Below the pieces are notes generated by a model. That model was not told the DNA's origin and ran no database searches. It saw only the letters and a list, made by a program, of their open reading frames with translations. This document shows positions 1 to 4,220 of a DNA stretch of 5,304 bases, in pieces. Made by a program: the position numbers and the translations under genes. This DNA is from Desulfotomaculum sp. (GTDB lineage Bacteria > Bacillota > Desulfotomaculia > Desulfotomaculales > Nap2-2B), in NCBI GenBank assembly GCA_003445555.1, contig DMDI01000189.1:1-5304 (forward strand), read 5' to 3'. How positions within the stretch are numbered: position 1 is the first letter of the stretch; each line of letters begins with the position of its first letter.

Positions 1-6
1 TATTAT
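1..6 (+). promoter_or_regulatory. Possible -10 element of the first TA operon
   Basis: TATTAT at 1-6 (or TATAAC at 4-9) lies 31-34 bases ahead of the first antitoxin's start codon, a plausible -10 position. The matching -35 would lie before the window, so this cannot be confirmed. Confidence 0.25.
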
Positions 7-39
7 AACTTTGCAAGTATGATCAAGGGAGTGGAAATC

Positions 40-294
40 ATGTATGTTTCTAAAGTTTCACCAAGGGGTCAAATTGTAATCCCAAAGTATTTTAGGGACA
101 GGTTGGCCATCAAGTCTTACTCAAAGGTAGTTTTTTCTGAAGATGAAGGCCGTCTGATAATAACAGTCCTTCCTGCCGACCCTATTGCCGGAGCCAGGGG
201 AATTTTGAAAAAGGATCTTGCGCCCCTTCGCGAATTGATGAAGAAAAACAGGGAAGAAGAGATTGCTTATGAGAAAAAACATAATAGAAAATAA
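40..294 (+). CDS. vapB: AbrB/SpoVT-type antitoxin (VapB-like)
   Basis: This 84-residue protein is the antitoxin of a type II TA pair. It should bind and neutralise the PIN toxin encoded next and repress their shared promoter. Residues 1-45 form a swapped-hairpin AbrB DNA-binding domain; the hallmark is the R-G-Q-I-V-I-P stretch at residues 9-15. Residues 47-84 form a charged tail starting Asp-Pro-Ile, with a Gly-Ile-Leu-Lys segment, of the kind that wraps the toxin. The ATG at 40 is chosen because AAGGGAGTGG at 25-34 sits just upstream. An in-frame ATG at 19 would add seven residues and lacks such a site. The gene overlaps vapC by 26 bases, so translation is probably coupled. Family assignment is firm from the sequence; pairing with the toxin is inferred from order and overlap. 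Confidence 0.85.
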   Translation: MYVSKVSPRGQIVIPKYFRDRLAIKSYSKVVFSEDEGRLIITVLPADPIAGARGILKKDLAPLRELMKKNREEEIAYEKKHNRK

Positions 295-724
295 TCCCGA
301 AAAAGAGCAAAAAGAGCAGTATATACTGGATACATACGCGGTCTTATGCTATTTGCGAGACGAAGAGGGGGCAGATCTCGTAGCCGCCTTGCTGAAAGCC
401 GGTAAAGAAGGTAAAATACTGCTGAACATGTCCTGGATTAATGTCGGTGAGGTTTATTACATTGTACAAAGAGAAGAGGGACAGGAAAAATCAAAGGCAA
501 TAGTAGAATTGATTAGAAGTTGGCCGGTTAATTTGGTGGAATGTACCGAGAAGATGGTTCTGGGTGCTGGTGATGTAAAAGCTAAGTATCCTCTGTCTTA
601 TGCTGATGCTTTTGCGGTTGCTTTAGCCCATGATAAGCGGGCATTTTTGTTAACCGGCGATCCTGAATTTGAAAGACTTGAAAAAAATGGAGTGGTTAAC
701 ATCAAATGGTTGCCAAGAAAATAG
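269..724 (+). CDS. vapC: VapC-family PIN-domain ribonuclease toxin
   Basis: This 151-residue PIN-domain protein is the toxin partner of the preceding AbrB-type antitoxin. VapC enzymes are Mg2+-dependent RNases that cleave tRNA or rRNA when freed from the antitoxin. The acidic active-site set is present: Asp21 in I-L-D-T-Y, Glu61 in N-V-G-E-V, Asp113 in S-Y-A-D-A-F and Asp131 in T-G-D-P-E-F. The ATG at 269 is preferred, with the purine-rich GAAGAAGAGA at 254-263 as its ribosome site; a TTG at 263 would add two residues. About 18 charged residues precede the first PIN strand, whereas most VapC proteins reach the first catalytic Asp within some ten residues. All catalytic positions are kept, so the toxin is probably active. 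The RNA target cannot be read from the sequence. Confidence 0.9.
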   Translation: MRKNIIENNPEKEQKEQYILDTYAVLCYLRDEEGADLVAALLKAGKEGKILLNMSWINVGEVYYIVQREEGQEKSKAIVELIRSWPVNLVECTEKMVLGAGDVKAKYPLSYADAFAVALAHDKRAFLLTGDPEFERLEKNGVVNIKWLPRK

Positions 725-752
725 GTGTTAGGCAATTCAATAACCTGAAAAC

Positions 753-792
753 AAGGCAAGGGCAAGGCAAGGGGACGGTTCCCTTGCCTGCT
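753..792 (+). repeat. Palindromic repeat, copy 1
   Basis: The core is a 9-bp hairpin: AGGCAAGGG at 765-773, loop GACGGTT, CCCTTGCCT at 781-789. It is preceded by tandem CAAGG units from 753. Positions 765-792 are an exact reverse complement of 2591-2618, so two oppositely oriented copies flank 793-2590. It lies 28 bases after the vapC stop and may help end that transcript, although no T-run follows. From memory, palindromes containing GGGGACGGTTC recur in Firmicutes genomes and near IS200-like (Y1/RAYT) transposases; no transposase is present here. The rest of 725-847 holds no gene, only a CGCGC-A-GCGCG mini-palindrome at 815-825. Confidence 0.75.
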
Positions 793-847
793 ACTACTCC
801 AAGGTTAAATTGCCCGCGCAGCGCGTACTGAGGGAGGAAATATTTTT

Positions 848-1048
848 TTATAAAAGAAATCGACTCAACTGCCAGATAGGATCTTCAGCACTAAGAGGCC
901 GAACCGGCTCGATTTTTTTGAGGCGGATTTCATTTTCTTCGAGTTGAACTTGTAGATAATCACCTTCCTGAATATTTAATTTTTTCCTTATGTATGCGGG
1001 TATGGTCAATTGTCCTTTGGTGGTTACACGCATTAATTCGTTCCTCAC
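848..1048 (-). CDS. Orphan AbrB-type antitoxin, C-terminally short
   Basis: This 66-residue minus-strand protein is an AbrB/MazE-type swapped-hairpin DNA-binding protein. K-G-Q-L-T-I-P at residues 11-17 and the following L-N-I-Q-E-G-D match the antitoxin domain. After that domain, the tail reaches Asp-Pro-Ile-Trp-Gln-Leu near residues 56-61 and stops five residues later. Related antitoxins usually continue with a glycine-rich segment and an Asp-Val-Ser...His-Asp-Tyr-type toxin-binding tail; such a tail is seen in the RHH antitoxin of this window. No toxin gene follows, only 58 bases and then a repeat. I infer that the tail and toxin were lost, leaving a DNA-binding remnant that may still repress its own or related promoters. 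GTG at 1048 is chosen because AGGAGGTG (1062-1055) lies six bases upstream; GTG 1057 overlaps that site and ATG 1033 is a good alternative (61 residues). Confidence 0.75.
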   Translation of the reverse strand: MRNELMRVTTKGQLTIPAYIRKKLNIQEGDYLQVQLEENEIRLKKIEPVRPLSAEDPIWQLSRFLL

Positions 1049-1056
1049 CAGAGACA

Positions 1057-1062
1057 CCTCCT
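1057..1062 (-). promoter_or_regulatory. Strong ribosome binding site (start-deciding)
   Basis: AGGAGG, read on the minus strand from 1062 to 1057 and followed by TG, is a perfect match to the 16S tail. It is well spaced for GTG at 1048 and rules out GTG 1057, which it overlaps. Confidence 0.6.
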
Positions 1063-1087
1063 ACCTACAAGAAGAAATTCTTACCTT

Positions 1088-1102
1088 AAGTATACCATAC
1101 TT
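1088..1102. promoter_or_regulatory. Putative operator on the orphan antitoxin promoter
   Basis: AAGTAT-ACC-ATACTT is a 6-bp perfect inverted repeat with a 3-bp centre. It covers the whole -10 hexamer and its TG extension. AbrB-type antitoxins bind as symmetric dimers, so this is a natural autorepression site. The symmetry is seen; the binding is inferred. Confidence 0.45.
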
Positions 1103-1117
1103 TAAAAGCTGAATTAA
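1089..1117 (-). promoter_or_regulatory. Extended -10 promoter of the orphan antitoxin
   Basis: On the minus strand, TATACT (1094-1089) is preceded by TGG, giving an extended -10 (TG-N-TATACT). The -35 at the usual spacing (1117-1112, TTAATT) is weak, as is common for extended -10 promoters. It would start transcription about 35 bases before the chosen GTG. Confidence 0.5.
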
Positions 1118-1139
1118 TAGTTTTTCATCTTTCGCGCAC

Positions 1140-1168
1140 TTGCCACTTTCTCAAAATTATGCTATATT
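1140..1168 (+). promoter_or_regulatory. Sigma-A-type promoter of the phd/parE-like operon
   Basis: TTGCCA at 1140-1145 and TATATT at 1163-1168 are separated by exactly 17 bases. The predicted start near 1175 leaves a leader of about 29 bases before the antitoxin ATG, including its ribosome site. Confidence 0.65.
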
Positions 1169-1187
1169 AAATGCATAGATTTTGAGA
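1149..1187. promoter_or_regulatory. Putative operator: inverted repeat around the -10
   Basis: TCTCAAAAT (1149-1157) is the exact reverse complement of ATTTTGAGA (1179-1187). Inside it, TATGC (1158-1162) pairs with GCATA (1173-1177). The result is 14-bp arms broken by one extra base (G1178) around a 10-base centre. The centre overlaps the -10 element at 1163-1168. This fits an autorepression site for a Phd/YefM antitoxin or its complex with toxin. In RNA only the downstream arm would be present, so a DNA role is more likely than a hairpin role. Confidence 0.55.
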
Positions 1188-1203
1188 GTTGGGAGGTTTT
1201 GTC

Positions 1204-1476
1204 ATGCCGAATATCCGTCCCATTTCGGATTTGAGAAATAACGCCAACGAGATCTCCGAGTTCTGCCGCAGAGAGCGGGAGCCGGTATTTATCACCAGGA
1301 ATGGTGTGGGTGATATGGTGGTTATGAGCATAGAGTTTTATGAACGGCAGCAGGCGCTTATCGAGCTTTATGGCAAGCTGTCGGAAGCGGAAGCGGAGAT
1401 TGCCGGCGGCGGGGAGGGTAAGGACTTTTTCGAGTTTGCAAAGAAGCTAAGGGCAAATGTCCATGGAAAAGTATAA
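1204..1476 (+). CDS. Phd/YefM-family antitoxin
   Basis: This 90-residue protein is a Phd/YefM antitoxin, paired with the RelE/ParE toxin encoded by the overlapping next gene. The N-terminal domain (residues 1-55) carries the family pattern: R-P-I-S-D-L-R-N-N at 5-13, then E-P-V-F-I-T-R-N-G at 26-34 and the M-V-V-M-S strand at 38-42. This half forms the DNA-binding dimer. The remainder, roughly 56-90, is helical and charged and should wrap the toxin, disordered until bound. ATG 1204 is chosen for its GGGAGG at 1191-1196, seven bases upstream; a TTG at 1189 overlaps that site. A clear promoter and a palindrome over its -10 lie just ahead, fitting autorepression by the antitoxin. Confidence 0.9.
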   Translation: MPNIRPISDLRNNANEISEFCRREREPVFITRNGVGDMVVMSIEFYERQQALIELYGKLSEAEAEIAGGGEGKDFFEFAKKLRANVHGKV

Positions 1477-1765
1477 GTTGCTGATTTTTCCCTCCGCTCA
1501 GCAGGATTTGCAGGATATTGTGGATTATGTCAATGAACTCTCACCGGATGCCGCGCTTAAGCTTTATGATGAAATTGTGGACGGCATCGGCTCGCTTGAA
1601 CAGATGCCCTTGCGTTGTCCGTTACTCAAAAGTTCTGTGCTGCGGGCAAAAGGTTACCGCGTGCTGGTGGTGCAAAACTACCTTGTTTTTTATATCGTAA
1701 ACGGTACGACAGTGGAAATACGCCGCATCCTGCATGGACGAAGGAAGTATGAGTTTCTATGGTGA
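1463..1765 (+). CDS. RelE/ParE-superfamily toxin
   Basis: This 100-residue protein is the toxin of the Phd/YefM-linked pair. The fold pattern is typical. A first strand (Y-K-L-L-I-F-P-S-A) is followed by Q-Q-D-L-Q-D-I-V-D-Y starting the first helix, a second helix, and the strand pair ending in I-R-R-I-L-H-G-R-R-K-Y near residues 86-96. Family members are either ribosome-dependent mRNA endonucleases (RelE type) or gyrase inhibitors (ParE type). The C-terminal His-Gly-Arg-Arg-Lys-Tyr segment occurs in both annotated groups, so the target stays open. ATG 1463 is preferred over ATG 1457: AAGGG at 1449-1453 is nine bases from the former and three from the latter. The 14-base overlap with the antitoxin suggests coupled translation. 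No interruption is seen. Confidence 0.88.
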   Translation: MEKYKLLIFPSAQQDLQDIVDYVNELSPDAALKLYDEIVDGIGSLEQMPLRCPLLKSSVLRAKGYRVLVVQNYLVFYIVNGTTVEIRRILHGRRKYEFLW

Positions 1766-1839
1766 GGAAAGAATTTTTATTTTGATTTGAAAAACAACTG
1801 ACATCTAGTAAATTGGGAGGAAAATTTTTTTGAAAGAAG

Positions 1840-1868
1840 TTGACGTTTTAATTTTATAACCTTATAAT
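1840..1868 (+). promoter_or_regulatory. Near-consensus promoter of the RHH antitoxin/vapC operon
   Basis: TTGACG at 1840-1845 and a perfect TATAAT at 1863-1868 are separated by 17 bases, making this the strongest promoter in the window. A start near 1875 would leave a leader of only about 12 bases before ATG 1887. The element TTATAA-CC-TTATAA at 1854-1867 spans the -10. Confidence 0.75.
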
Positions 1869-1889
1869 GTTAATGGGGTGATGTTAATG
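1867..1889. promoter_or_regulatory. Putative operator: 9-bp direct repeat at start site
   Basis: ATGTTAATG occurs at 1867-1875 and again at 1881-1889, 14 bases apart. It covers the end of the -10, the predicted transcription start and the start codon. RHH antitoxins of the MetJ/Arc/CopG class commonly bind short repeated half-sites, so this is a candidate autorepression site. The repeat is seen; the binding is inferred. Confidence 0.4.
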
Positions 1890-2144
1890 CATAGAACCCA
1901 GATTTATCTTGCTCCTGAGCAACACGAGTCATTAAAGCAGAAAGCAGCAAAAAAAAGGGTTTCTTTGGCCCAACTGATCCGAGAAATTTTAACCGCTTAT
2001 CTCAAGCAAAATGAAGGGCTAGAAAAACCTGCCAAGGAAAATTACATGGGGTTGGTAGGACTGGGGCAAAGTGGCTTAAGTGATGTTTCGGCGCGGCATA
2101 ATGATTATTTGACGGAGGCATTAAAAAGTGACTATCATGGTTGA
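1887..2144 (+). CDS. vapB: Ribbon-helix-helix (CopG-like) VapB antitoxin
   Basis: This 85-residue protein is the antitoxin of the second VapBC pair. Residues 3-40 form a ribbon-helix-helix: the strand R-T-Q-I-Y-L at 3-8, a first helix over E11-K23, then V-S-L-A-Q-L-I-R-E-I-L starting the second helix. The tail at residues 58-75 has the pattern Gly-Leu-Gly-x-Ser-Gly...Asp-Val-Ser...His-Asn-Asp-Tyr-Leu, a common toxin-binding segment of VapB proteins. ATG 1887 is chosen because GGGGTGAT (1875-1882) sits just ahead. GTG 1878 and ATG 1881 lie inside that site. Its own near-consensus promoter makes this an independent operon. The stop codon lies within the vapC start region. Confidence 0.88.
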   Translation: MHRTQIYLAPEQHESLKQKAAKKRVSLAQLIREILTAYLKQNEGLEKPAKENYMGLVGLGQSGLSDVSARHNDYLTEALKSDYHG

Positions 2145-2550
2145 TACAGGAGCCTGGTATGCTCTTGCCGATACCTCCGATACCTACCATCAGCGGGCAA
2201 AGGCTTTTTATCAACAAATTGCCGGAAATATTTCTATGCTTATTACCGATGCCATCCTGGTTGAAATATGGTTCCTCTTAGCTTCAAGATTAGGTCGAAC
2301 AGCGGCGCTTACTTTTTGGGATACCTTACGTAAAACTGATATAAAAATTATTTGTCTGACTGAATTTGATCTTGAGGCGGCATGGCATACGATCAATACT
2401 TATACTGATCAAAGCTTTAGTTTTACTGATTGTACTACTTTTTCCATCATGGAGCGATTGGGAATATCTGATGTTTTTACTTTCGATCATCATTTTTTAA
2501 TTTATAGATACGGTCTTCACCGGCAAAAAGCTTTCACCTGTTTACCATAA
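2128..2550 (+). CDS. vapC: VapC-family PIN-domain ribonuclease toxin
   Basis: This 140-residue PIN-domain RNase is the toxin of the RHH-type pair. Asp6 lies in M-V-D-T-G, Glu46 in I-L-V-E-I-W, Asp101 in F-S-F-T-D-C, and Asp120 in F-T-F-D-H-H-F. These are the four acidic metal-binding positions of VapC, and the F-S-F-T-D and F-T-F-D-x-H-F patterns mark a well-known VapC subgroup different from the first vapC in this window. GTG 2128 is preferred over ATG 2137: GGAGG at 2114-2118 is nine bases ahead of the GTG and 18 ahead of the ATG. The GTG overlaps the antitoxin by 17 bases. The protein is full length with an intact active site. The gene is visibly richer in A+T than the phd/parE-like pair before it, suggesting the pairs arrived separately. 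Confidence 0.92.
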   Translation: MTIMVDTGAWYALADTSDTYHQRAKAFYQQIAGNISMLITDAILVEIWFLLASRLGRTAALTFWDTLRKTDIKIICLTEFDLEAAWHTINTYTDQSFSFTDCTTFSIMERLGISDVFTFDHHFLIYRYGLHRQKAFTCLP

Positions 2551-2570
2551 AAAGGTAATTGTTAGACCTT

Positions 2571-2619
2571 AGACAAGCAAGGAGGCAAGGAGCAGGCAAG
2601 GGAACCGTCCCCTTGCCTG
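2571..2619 (-). repeat. Palindromic repeat, copy 2 (inverted)
   Basis: The core is a 10-bp hairpin: CAGGCAAGGG at 2593-2602, loop AACCGTC, CCCTTGCCTG at 2610-2619. Positions 2591-2618 are the exact reverse complement of 765-792. CAAGG-rich units precede it from 2571, as they precede copy 1 on the same strand. It lies 20 bases after the second vapC stop and four bases from the stop of the convergent gene at 2623, so it could act as a shared transcript end for both. No T-run is seen, so intrinsic termination is uncertain. Confidence 0.75.
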
Positions 2620-2622
2620 TTG

Positions 2623-3402
2623 TTATATCCACTCGTAACTAGGCAGAAGAATAATTCCTTTTTCCTTTATTTTTTCCGCCACCGCCGGCTTTGCATAGTG
2701 GGTAACCAGAACCTTAACGATTTCTGCGTCCGGGAAATTTTTCTGCACCACCGCTACTTTTCTTTCTATCTGTTCTATTTTTTTCCATGCCTTGGTCAAC
2801 CTTAAGTCAGATTCGCCAACGATGATTACTTCCTTACCGTTTTTTCTTCCCCGGGCAAAAAGATTGATCTCCTCACCATCAATTTCGGTGCGGATGAATT
2901 TTTCCGTTATTTCAAGGCCAAGGTTTTGAAAATAAACAGGCAAAAACCGGAAGGCCTCGTTTTCCAAAGCATAGCCCATACTTTTGGAAAGGCCGCCCAG
3001 TTGCTCTCTGGTGTCTTTTTCAACTTCGGTCAGGGATTTGATGGCCTGCGCCAGCTCTTCCATTCTCTCTTCTGTTTTTTGCTGAGCCCTAGCCAGCTCT
3101 TCCATTCTCTCTTCTGTTCTTTGCGCAATCTCAGCTAGCTTACCCACTCTTTTTTCTGTTTCTTGCTGGGCATTCGCTAACTCACCCACCCTTTTTTCTG
3201 TTCCTTGCTGGGCCCCGGCAAGTTCATTGATCTTTTCTCCGATTTGTTTTATGATTTCTTTTAATTCATTAAAATCTTTTGCTTTTACCAGTTCCTGCTG
3301 ACTTTCCGCAACGGCCTTCGTCACTACTTTAACTATAGCCAGGGCTTGCTTCTCTTCAAAGACATTTCTTAATTCACTGGTTAATGCTTCCGTATTCAAC
3401 AT
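2623..3402 (-). CDS. Coiled-coil protein with PD-(D/E)XK-like C-terminal domain
   Basis: This 259-residue protein has three parts. Residues 1-58 form an N-terminal helical segment. Residues 62-131 form a long coiled coil built from 14-residue units. Residues 136-259 form a globular domain. That domain carries [10 protein letters not shown] (143-152), then E-I-N-L-F-A-R-G (178-185) and [11 protein letters not shown] (191-201). This order resembles a PD-(D/E)XK nuclease core of a family often carrying DUF3782-type or 'chordopoxvirus fusion protein' names in databases; I assign it from memory of the pattern. Where an E-x-K motif is expected, E197-S-D199 is found, so catalysis is doubtful. No signal peptide or membrane segment is seen. 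The ATG at 3402 is chosen over upstream GTG 3411 and TTG 3414, which lie within or too near AAGGA (3419-3415). It converges on vapC and has its own promoter. The biological role is unknown. Confidence 0.75.
   Translation of the reverse strand: MLNTEALTSELRNVFEEKQALAIVKVVTKAVAESQQELVKAKDFNELKEIIKQIGEKINELAGAQQGTEKRVGELANAQQETEKRVGKLAEIAQRTEERMEELARAQQKTEERMEELAQAIKSLTEVEKDTREQLGGLSKSMGYALENEAFRFLPVYFQNLGLEITEKFIRTEIDGEEINLFARGRKNGKEVIIVGESDLRLTKAWKKIEQIERKVAVVQKNFPDAEIVKVLVTHYAKPAVAEKIKEKGIILLPSYEWI
3052..3219 (-). repeat. Four 42-bp tandem repeats in the coiled coil
   Basis: Four consecutive 42-bp units encode 14-residue repeats of the form A-x-A-Q-Q-x-T-E-(K/E)-R-(V/M)-x-(E/K)-L. The third unit departs from the pattern at E-I-A-Q-R. 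Fourteen residues equal two heptads, so adding or losing units would keep the coil in register and change only its length. Units also match at the DNA level, for example repeated TTCTGTT and TTGCTG blocks on the plus strand. Confidence 0.75.
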
Positions 3403-3457
3403 TAGAATCACCAATCCTTATTATTTCTTCGGGCAACCAGGGGCTTTATTCCTTTTC

Positions 3458-3486
3458 ATCTTAGCAGAAAGCGCTGAAAAAGGCAA
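3458..3486 (-). promoter_or_regulatory. Promoter of the coiled-coil/nuclease-like gene
   Basis: On the minus strand, TTGCCT (3486-3481) and TAAGAT (3463-3458) are separated by exactly 17 bases. The predicted start near 3451 gives a leader of about 49 bases. No operator-like symmetry is obvious. Confidence 0.55.
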
Positions 3487-3571
3487 TAAGCAACCTCCGC
3501 CAATAAACAACTCCGCCAGGAAACAACAATCATTTTAACTTGACCGCATCGAGTTTAAATTCCGGCTGGTA

Positions 3572-3601
3572 TTGCAATTAAGGAATAAAATATAATATTA
3601 T
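3572..3601 (+). promoter_or_regulatory. Possible promoter of the AsnC/aminotransferase operon
   Basis: TTGCAA at 3572-3577 and TATTAT at 3596-3601 are separated by 18 bases; a perfect TATAAT at 3591-3596 lacks a well-spaced -35. If used, the transcript would carry the whole G+C-rich repeat in a leader of about 130 bases. I found no better promoter between the repeat and the start codon. Confidence 0.35.
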
Positions 3602-3613
3602 ATTGACGGGAAA

Positions 3614-3699
3614 CCGCCCCCTCCCTTCCCTACCCCTTCAAGGGAGAAGGAAGGGACCTAACCCTCCCCCTTCAAGGGGGAGGGTTAGGGAGGGGGCGG
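3614..3699. repeat. G+C-rich dispersed-type repeat with nested hairpins
   Basis: The outer arms are 13-bp exact reverse complements: CCGCCCCCTCCCT (3614-3626) and 3687-3699. Within them lie two hairpins with CTTCAAG centres. One has CCCTTCC (3623-3629) against GGAAGGG (3649-3655) plus CCCTT/AAGGG inside. The other pairs 3660-3670 exactly with 3676-3686. Only one of the outer stem and first hairpin can fully form, since they share 3623-3626. Such CCCTC...CTTCAAG...GAGGG palindromes are a known style of small non-coding dispersed repeat. It has no terminator T-run and lies ahead of a gene. Confidence 0.7.
3676..3696 (+). other. Putative G-quadruplex motif
   Basis: The plus strand reads G5-A-G3-TTA-G3-A-G5, which fits four G-runs of at least three with loops of 1, 3 and 1 bases. 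It lies 44 bases before the AsnC-type start codon and would be present in the mRNA leader. It competes with the hairpin at 3660-3686 and the outer stem of the repeat. Confidence 0.5.
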
Positions 3700-3740
3700 A
3701 ACGGTAAATATTTTTAAGAAGGGATAATAAGAAAGGGACC

Positions 3741-4220
3741 ATGCAGGAGATACTTGAGCTTTTAGAAAATGAAGCCCGGCTAAGCACTAAGGAAATTGCT
3801 TTTATGCTAAGCTTGCCTGAAGAGGAAGTTCGGCGTAAAATAAAAGAGCTGGAAGAAAATAAAACTATCCTGCGGTATTTAACCATCATTAACTGGGAGA
3901 AAGCAGGGGAGGAGAAAGTTACCGCGCTCATTGAAGTGCGCCTTACCCCTCAGCGGGATATAGGTTTTGACGCGGTAGCCGAACGGATTTACCGTTTTCC
4001 AGAGGTAAAGAGCGTTTATTTAATGTCGGGGGTTTATGACCTGGCCGTATTTGTGGAAGGACCAAGCATGAAAGAAGTGAGTAATTTTGTAGCCACCAGA
4101 CTGTCTACTATTGAAGGAGTAACCAGAACGGCCACCCATTTTGTAATGAAAACTTACAAGCGGGAAGGCGTTATTTTAGAAGACCAGGAACAGGAGAGAA
4201 GGCTGGTGATTTCTCCTTGA
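3741..4220 (+). CDS. Lrp/AsnC-family transcriptional regulator
   Basis: This 159-residue cytoplasmic protein matches Lrp/AsnC regulators, which sense amino acids and control their metabolism. Residues 1-45 form the winged helix-turn-helix: L-S-T-K-E-I-A at 14-20, then the recognition helix E-E-E-V-R-R-K-I-K-E-L at 27-37. A linker with I-L-R-Y-L-T-I-I-N follows. Residues 60-140 form the RAM ligand-binding domain, with S-G-V-Y-D-L at 96-101, matching the usual G-x-(Y/D)-D-L turn. A short charged tail, residues 141-159, ends the protein. The length is usual for the family. AAAGGGA (3732-3738) provides the ribosome site but lies only two bases from the ATG, so initiation may be weak. The aminotransferase gene overlaps the stop, indicating one operon; the ligand is probably an amino acid related to that enzyme, which is inference. 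Confidence 0.9.
   Translation: MQEILELLENEARLSTKEIAFMLSLPEEEVRRKIKELEENKTILRYLTIINWEKAGEEKVTALIEVRLTPQRDIGFDAVAERIYRFPEVKSVYLMSGVYDLAVFVEGPSMKEVSNFVATRLSTIEGVTRTATHFVMKTYKREGVILEDQEQERRLVISP
4205..4210 (+). promoter_or_regulatory. Ribosome binding site supporting a TTG start
   Basis: GGTGAT, complementary to the 16S tail, lies six bases before TTG 4217, inside the end of the AsnC-type gene. It supports TTG as the aminotransferase start in the absence of a nearby ATG. Confidence 0.6.

Larger units (their letters stand above)
3403..3740. other. Divergent intergenic region
   Basis: This 338-base stretch separates the minus-strand coiled-coil gene from the plus-strand AsnC-type gene and must hold both promoters. 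I see no open frame with coding character. It holds a good minus-strand promoter, a weaker plus-strand one, an A+T-rich stretch at 3577-3604 and the G+C-rich repeat at 3614-3699. The segment 3487-3571 shows nothing I can name. Confidence 0.6.

Noticed and set aside
753..792. CAAGG-rich units considered as a CRISPR-like array
   Set aside because: Units are only about 5-8 bases and have no spacers of regular length, and no cas gene is present.
1518..1700. Open frame of 60 codons on the plus strand
   Set aside because: It lies wholly inside the RelE/ParE-type gene in another frame and has no recognisable domain.
2002..2396. Two minus-strand open frames opposite the RHH antitoxin and vapC
   Set aside because: They are antisense to two well-supported genes, and their translations show no family pattern.
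40..2550. The TA cluster considered as a novel defence or mobile system
   Set aside because: Every protein fits a known type II TA family, and no integrase, transposase, phage gene or unfamiliar effector is present between them.
2620..3138. Two plus-strand open frames opposite the coiled-coil gene
   Set aside because: They mirror the repetitive coiled coil and its domain; the apparent repeats in their translations come from the antisense of the 42-bp units.
3614..3699. G+C-rich hairpins considered as an intrinsic terminator
   Set aside because: They lie upstream of a gene between divergent promoters, no T-run follows, and no plus-strand gene ends just before them.
3638..3931. Minus-strand open frame covering the G+C-rich repeat and the AsnC 5' end
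   Set aside because: It reads through a palindromic non-coding repeat and is antisense to the regulator; low-complexity Ser/Leu composition.
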